Positions 6,186 to 7,455 of a stretch of 7,455 nucleotides of DNA are shown piece by piece; positions within the stretch are counted from its first letter, which is position 1; each line of letters begins with the position of its first letter. This DNA is from Thermoleophilia bacterium (lineage in GTDB: Bacteria > Actinomycetota > Thermoleophilia > Gaiellales > SKUG01): NCBI GenBank assembly GCA_007122215.1, contig SKUG01000257.1:1-7455 (forward strand), given 5' to 3'. The notes below the pieces were generated by a model. That model was not told the origin of the DNA, made no database searches, and worked only from the letters and a program-made list of their open reading frames with translations. Both the position numbers and the translations under genes were made by a program.

Positions 6186-6388
6186 GCGCTCTGGCTCCCT
6201 CGTATCGCACGTGTGTGGGCAGGCCTGAACCTACCGCATGCCATCCATGGTCCTCCCGTCCGGCAGGACAGCCTCCACCGCCGCGGCCCCGCGGCGGACC
6301 ACCACGCGGCCCGCCCCGGTCACACGTGCGCGCCTGCTGCGGCGCGGACCTGCGCGATCGGTCACAATACGGCCTCGCCTGCCCGCCC
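6186..6388. promoter_or_regulatory. Divergent intergenic region between aldolase and PLD-like gene
   Basis: About 200 bases separate the two divergent starts, so both promoters should lie here. Visible structure is the aldolase RBS (6196-6201), the 10-base inverted repeat CGCACGTGTG (6206-6215) / CACACGTGCG (6321-6330), and a 9-bp GC hairpin at 6278-6297. No textbook sigma-70 -35/-10 pair stands out on either strand. CACAAT at 6363-6368, ~20 bases before ATG-6389, is a weak -10 candidate for the rightward gene. Confidence 0.5.
6278..6297. repeat. Perfect 9-bp GC-rich inverted repeat with 2-base centre
   Basis: CCGCCGCGG (6278-6286) and CCGCGGCGG (6289-6297) are exact reverse complements around CC. 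As RNA the inner pairs would open to form a tetraloop or larger. It sits mid-way between divergent genes, so it is more likely a DNA site, a leader structure or chance in GC-rich sequence than a terminator. Confidence 0.45.
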
Positions 6389-6708
6389 ATGATCGAGCCC
6401 ATCCCGACAGCTCCCCCACCGCCCGCCGCTGCAGCTCCTGCAGCAGCGCCCGGGAATGCAGGGACGGCCGCCGCCCAGGCTGCCCTGGGACACGCGCCAG
6501 GCCCGATCGAGCGAGCCGTCCCCACGGCTCCCCCCGCGCCGGGCGCCACCATGGGCCAGCCTGCCCTCCCGGCGGGCGCTGCCATCGACGCGGCACGGGC
6601 CCCGGAGCTGCTGGTCGGCTCGGACAGCGCCATGGAGCGGATCATCGCCGACGTGGGGACCGCTGAGCGATCGATCGACGTGGCCGTCTTTGGCCTGCGT
6701 CCCTCCGG
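6389..6708 (+). CDS. Phospholipase-D-like protein, N-terminal fragment cut at a sequence junction
   Basis: From ATG-6389 the protein opens with a ~70-residue Ala/Pro/Gly-rich, probably disordered region (MIEPIPTAPPPP onward) and then reads ELLVGSDSAMERIIADVGTAERSIDVAVFGLRP. This last part matches the opening strand and helix of PLD-family (phosphatidyltransferase/nuclease superfamily) domains, in which a hydrophobic strand such as IDVAVFGL follows a helix ending in a polar turn. The HKD catalytic motifs would lie further on and are absent. After about base 6708 the frame stays open to a stop at 6934, but that part is antisense to another gene and has no PLD character. I therefore end the real gene near 6700-6715. 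The start is not firmly set because no strong RBS is visible. The PLD assignment is moderate, resting on ~35 residues. Confidence 0.5.
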
Positions 6709-6725
6709 CACGGGGAACGCGCGCG
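6695..6725. other. Probable chimeric junction between two unrelated sequences
   Basis: Two genes on opposite strands both stop resembling their families within the same ~30 bases: the PLD-like frame coming from the left and the carboxypeptidase-regulatory-like frame coming from the right. Codon usage changes at the same place. No stop codon, terminator, IS end or attachment site is visible there. An assembly chimera is most likely; a recent recombination is the alternative. The exact base cannot be fixed from sequence alone. Confidence 0.65.
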
Positions 6726-7455
6726 GGTCCCTGTCGAGTTCCCGCGCGTTCAGCACGATGTCCCGGAAGGAATCCCCGAAGCCCGGCGGGGCGACAAACC
6801 GGCCCTCCACTTCGAACAGTTCGGAGAGGACGACCGTTCCCAAGTCGGGGTTGTTCCCCGCCTCGATGCGCAGGGGCATCTCCTGGAAGTATTCGCGCCC
6901 GTCCGGCGCCTCGGCCAGCAGCAGCAGGCGGTAAACGCCCGGCCGCAGGTTGCCGACGTGGAAATCGCCGCTCCCACCGGCGGAGACGGCAAAATCCTCC
7001 CGCCAGCCGCGGTACCGGTCCACGATCACGGCGGTTCCGTGCAGTTCCTCATCATGTGCCGCGCCCTCGGGGAGGATGGCGGTGCCCACCACTTCGGCGA
7101 AGGGGTGCAGGACGATTTCCGGCTGGCTCTCGGAGGTCGGGGTGAAGTCGCGCACGTGCCCGGTATTGTAGCCGGGGTGGGAGGCGGTCAGTTGGTACTC
7201 GGAGGGGAAGATGCGTTCGAAACGGAAGCGGCCGTCCTCGCCGCTTTCCGTCGTGTGCTGATGCGGGGAGCGGGTTTCCTGGGGGCCGAGCAGCTCACTC
7301 AGCACCACCTCGGCGCCCTCCACGGGCCGGCGCTCTTCTCCTCCGGCCAGCACGCGTCCGCTGAAGGTCACTCCTCGCGTGACCTGCAGGTCCACACGGG
7401 TGACGCGGGTGCGCTCGAAATCGCTGCGGCTGAGCTGCAGGGGCTCCTTGCCGTA
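6710..7455 (-). CDS. Carboxypeptidase-regulatory-like (CnaB/transthyretin-type) repeat protein, partial at both ends
   Basis: Read from the right edge on the minus strand, the frame is open from base 7455 (YGKEPLQLSRSDF onward) with no start in the window. It shows beta-sandwich repeats typical of carboxypeptidase regulatory-like domains: VTFSGRVLAG, PVEGAEVVL, GRFRFERIFPSEYQLTASHPGY, then a second unit AEVVGTAILP, GSGDFHVGNLRPGVYRLLLLAE, and a third beginning FEVEGRFVAPPGF. Such proteins are usually exported and cell-surface or outer-membrane associated. The family-like sequence ends at about DRDPRAFPVPEG near 6705-6715. The open frame continues as far as 5572, but only as low-complexity translation antisense to the PLD-like gene and then out of frame across the aldolase gene, so that continuation is artefactual. 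Codons such as GAA, TTT, GTT, GGA and TTG occur here but are rare to the left, suggesting a different genome. The protein family is fairly sure; the organism is not. Confidence 0.65.

Noticed and set aside
6231..6365. Possible small minus-strand gene of 44 codons (GTG at 6365) ending VEAVLPDGRTMDGMR
   Set aside because: The C-terminal end looks somewhat protein-like and third positions are mostly G/C, but there is no clear RBS, the N-terminal half is Arg-rich low complexity, and it would fill the divergent promoter region. It is kept only as a weak possibility.
5070..6392. Plus-strand frame of 440 residues opposite the aldolase gene
   Set aside because: It is the antisense shadow of a strongly conserved class II aldolase and has no domain of its own.
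6429..6445. Short palindromic hairpin GCTGCAG/CTGCAGC in the PLD-like N-terminus
   Set aside because: It arises from repeated Ala codons (GCT/GCA) in a low-complexity coding stretch, so no separate function is needed.
6720..6748. CGCGCGGG/CCCGCGCG inverted repeat next to the chimeric junction
   Set aside because: An 8-bp GC-only repeat is expected by chance in this composition. It lies inside the coding sequence on the right and does not mark a mobile-element end.
5572..7395. Long minus-strand frame of 607 residues that would fuse a carboxypeptidase-regulatory-like domain to a low-complexity tail
   Set aside because: Only the part right of ~6710 looks like protein. The rest is Arg/Gly/Ala-rich translation antisense to the PLD-like gene and then out of frame over the aldolase gene, as expected in high-GC DNA past a chimeric junction.
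1..7455. CRISPR array, tRNA, rRNA, insertion sequence or toxin-antitoxin system
   Set aside because: I looked for regularly spaced repeats, cloverleaf-like segments, transposase motifs and paired small genes and found none.

Overview
The window is high-GC DNA (roughly 70% by eye, with strongly G/C-ending codons). Gene style and content suggest an actinomycetal bacterium, possibly a Thermoleophilia/Solirubrobacterales-type lineage. That taxonomic guess is inference, not something the sequence proves. Both edges look broken: the first 41 bases exactly copy a segment inside the first gene, and the last ~750 bases look like DNA from a different source. The window is therefore probably a metagenomic or draft contig with artefactual ends.

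Layout. (1) Bases 1-41 are a misplaced duplicate of 572-612. (2) Bases 42-3228, plus strand, form a compact three-gene polysaccharide operon: a 5'-truncated GT4-type glycosyltransferase (54-947), an O-antigen ligase/polymerase-like membrane protein (944-2341, overlapping the first gene through GTGA), and a Wzz-like chain-length determinant with two membrane segments and no kinase domain (2353-3228). (3) Bases 3225-4988, minus strand, encode a secreted protein with eight beta-propeller-like repeats, a Pro/Glu linker and a small Arg-rich C-terminal domain. It converges on the operon, and the two stop codons share one CTAG. (4) Bases 4989-5192 are intergenic and hold two ~62-bp imperfect direct repeats, each centred on a GGTACG-type hairpin, plus the RBS of the propeller gene. 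(5) Bases 5193-6185, minus strand, encode a class II fructose-bisphosphate aldolase with all its metal-binding motifs. (6) Bases 6186-6388 are a divergent intergenic region with a strong GC hairpin and a spaced inverted repeat of a CACGTG-containing 10-mer. (7) From 6389, plus strand, the start of a phospholipase-D-like protein with a long Ala/Pro-rich N-terminus is cut off near 6700-6715. (8) From about 6710 to the right edge, minus strand, is a partial carboxypeptidase-regulatory-like (CnaB/transthyretin-type) protein whose codon use differs from everything to its left.

How the genes work together. The three left genes plausibly build a surface polysaccharide: the glycosyltransferase assembles the repeat unit at the cytoplasmic face, the Wzy/WaaL-like protein polymerises or ligates it, and the Wzz-like protein sets chain length. 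The secreted propeller protein is probably an exported surface or matrix protein, but nothing ties it functionally to the operon. The aldolase is a central-carbon enzyme and appears to be an independent transcription unit. I do not see a convincing new defence or mobile system. The most consequential observations are the two assembly-type breaks and the paired hairpin repeats downstream of the aldolase gene.
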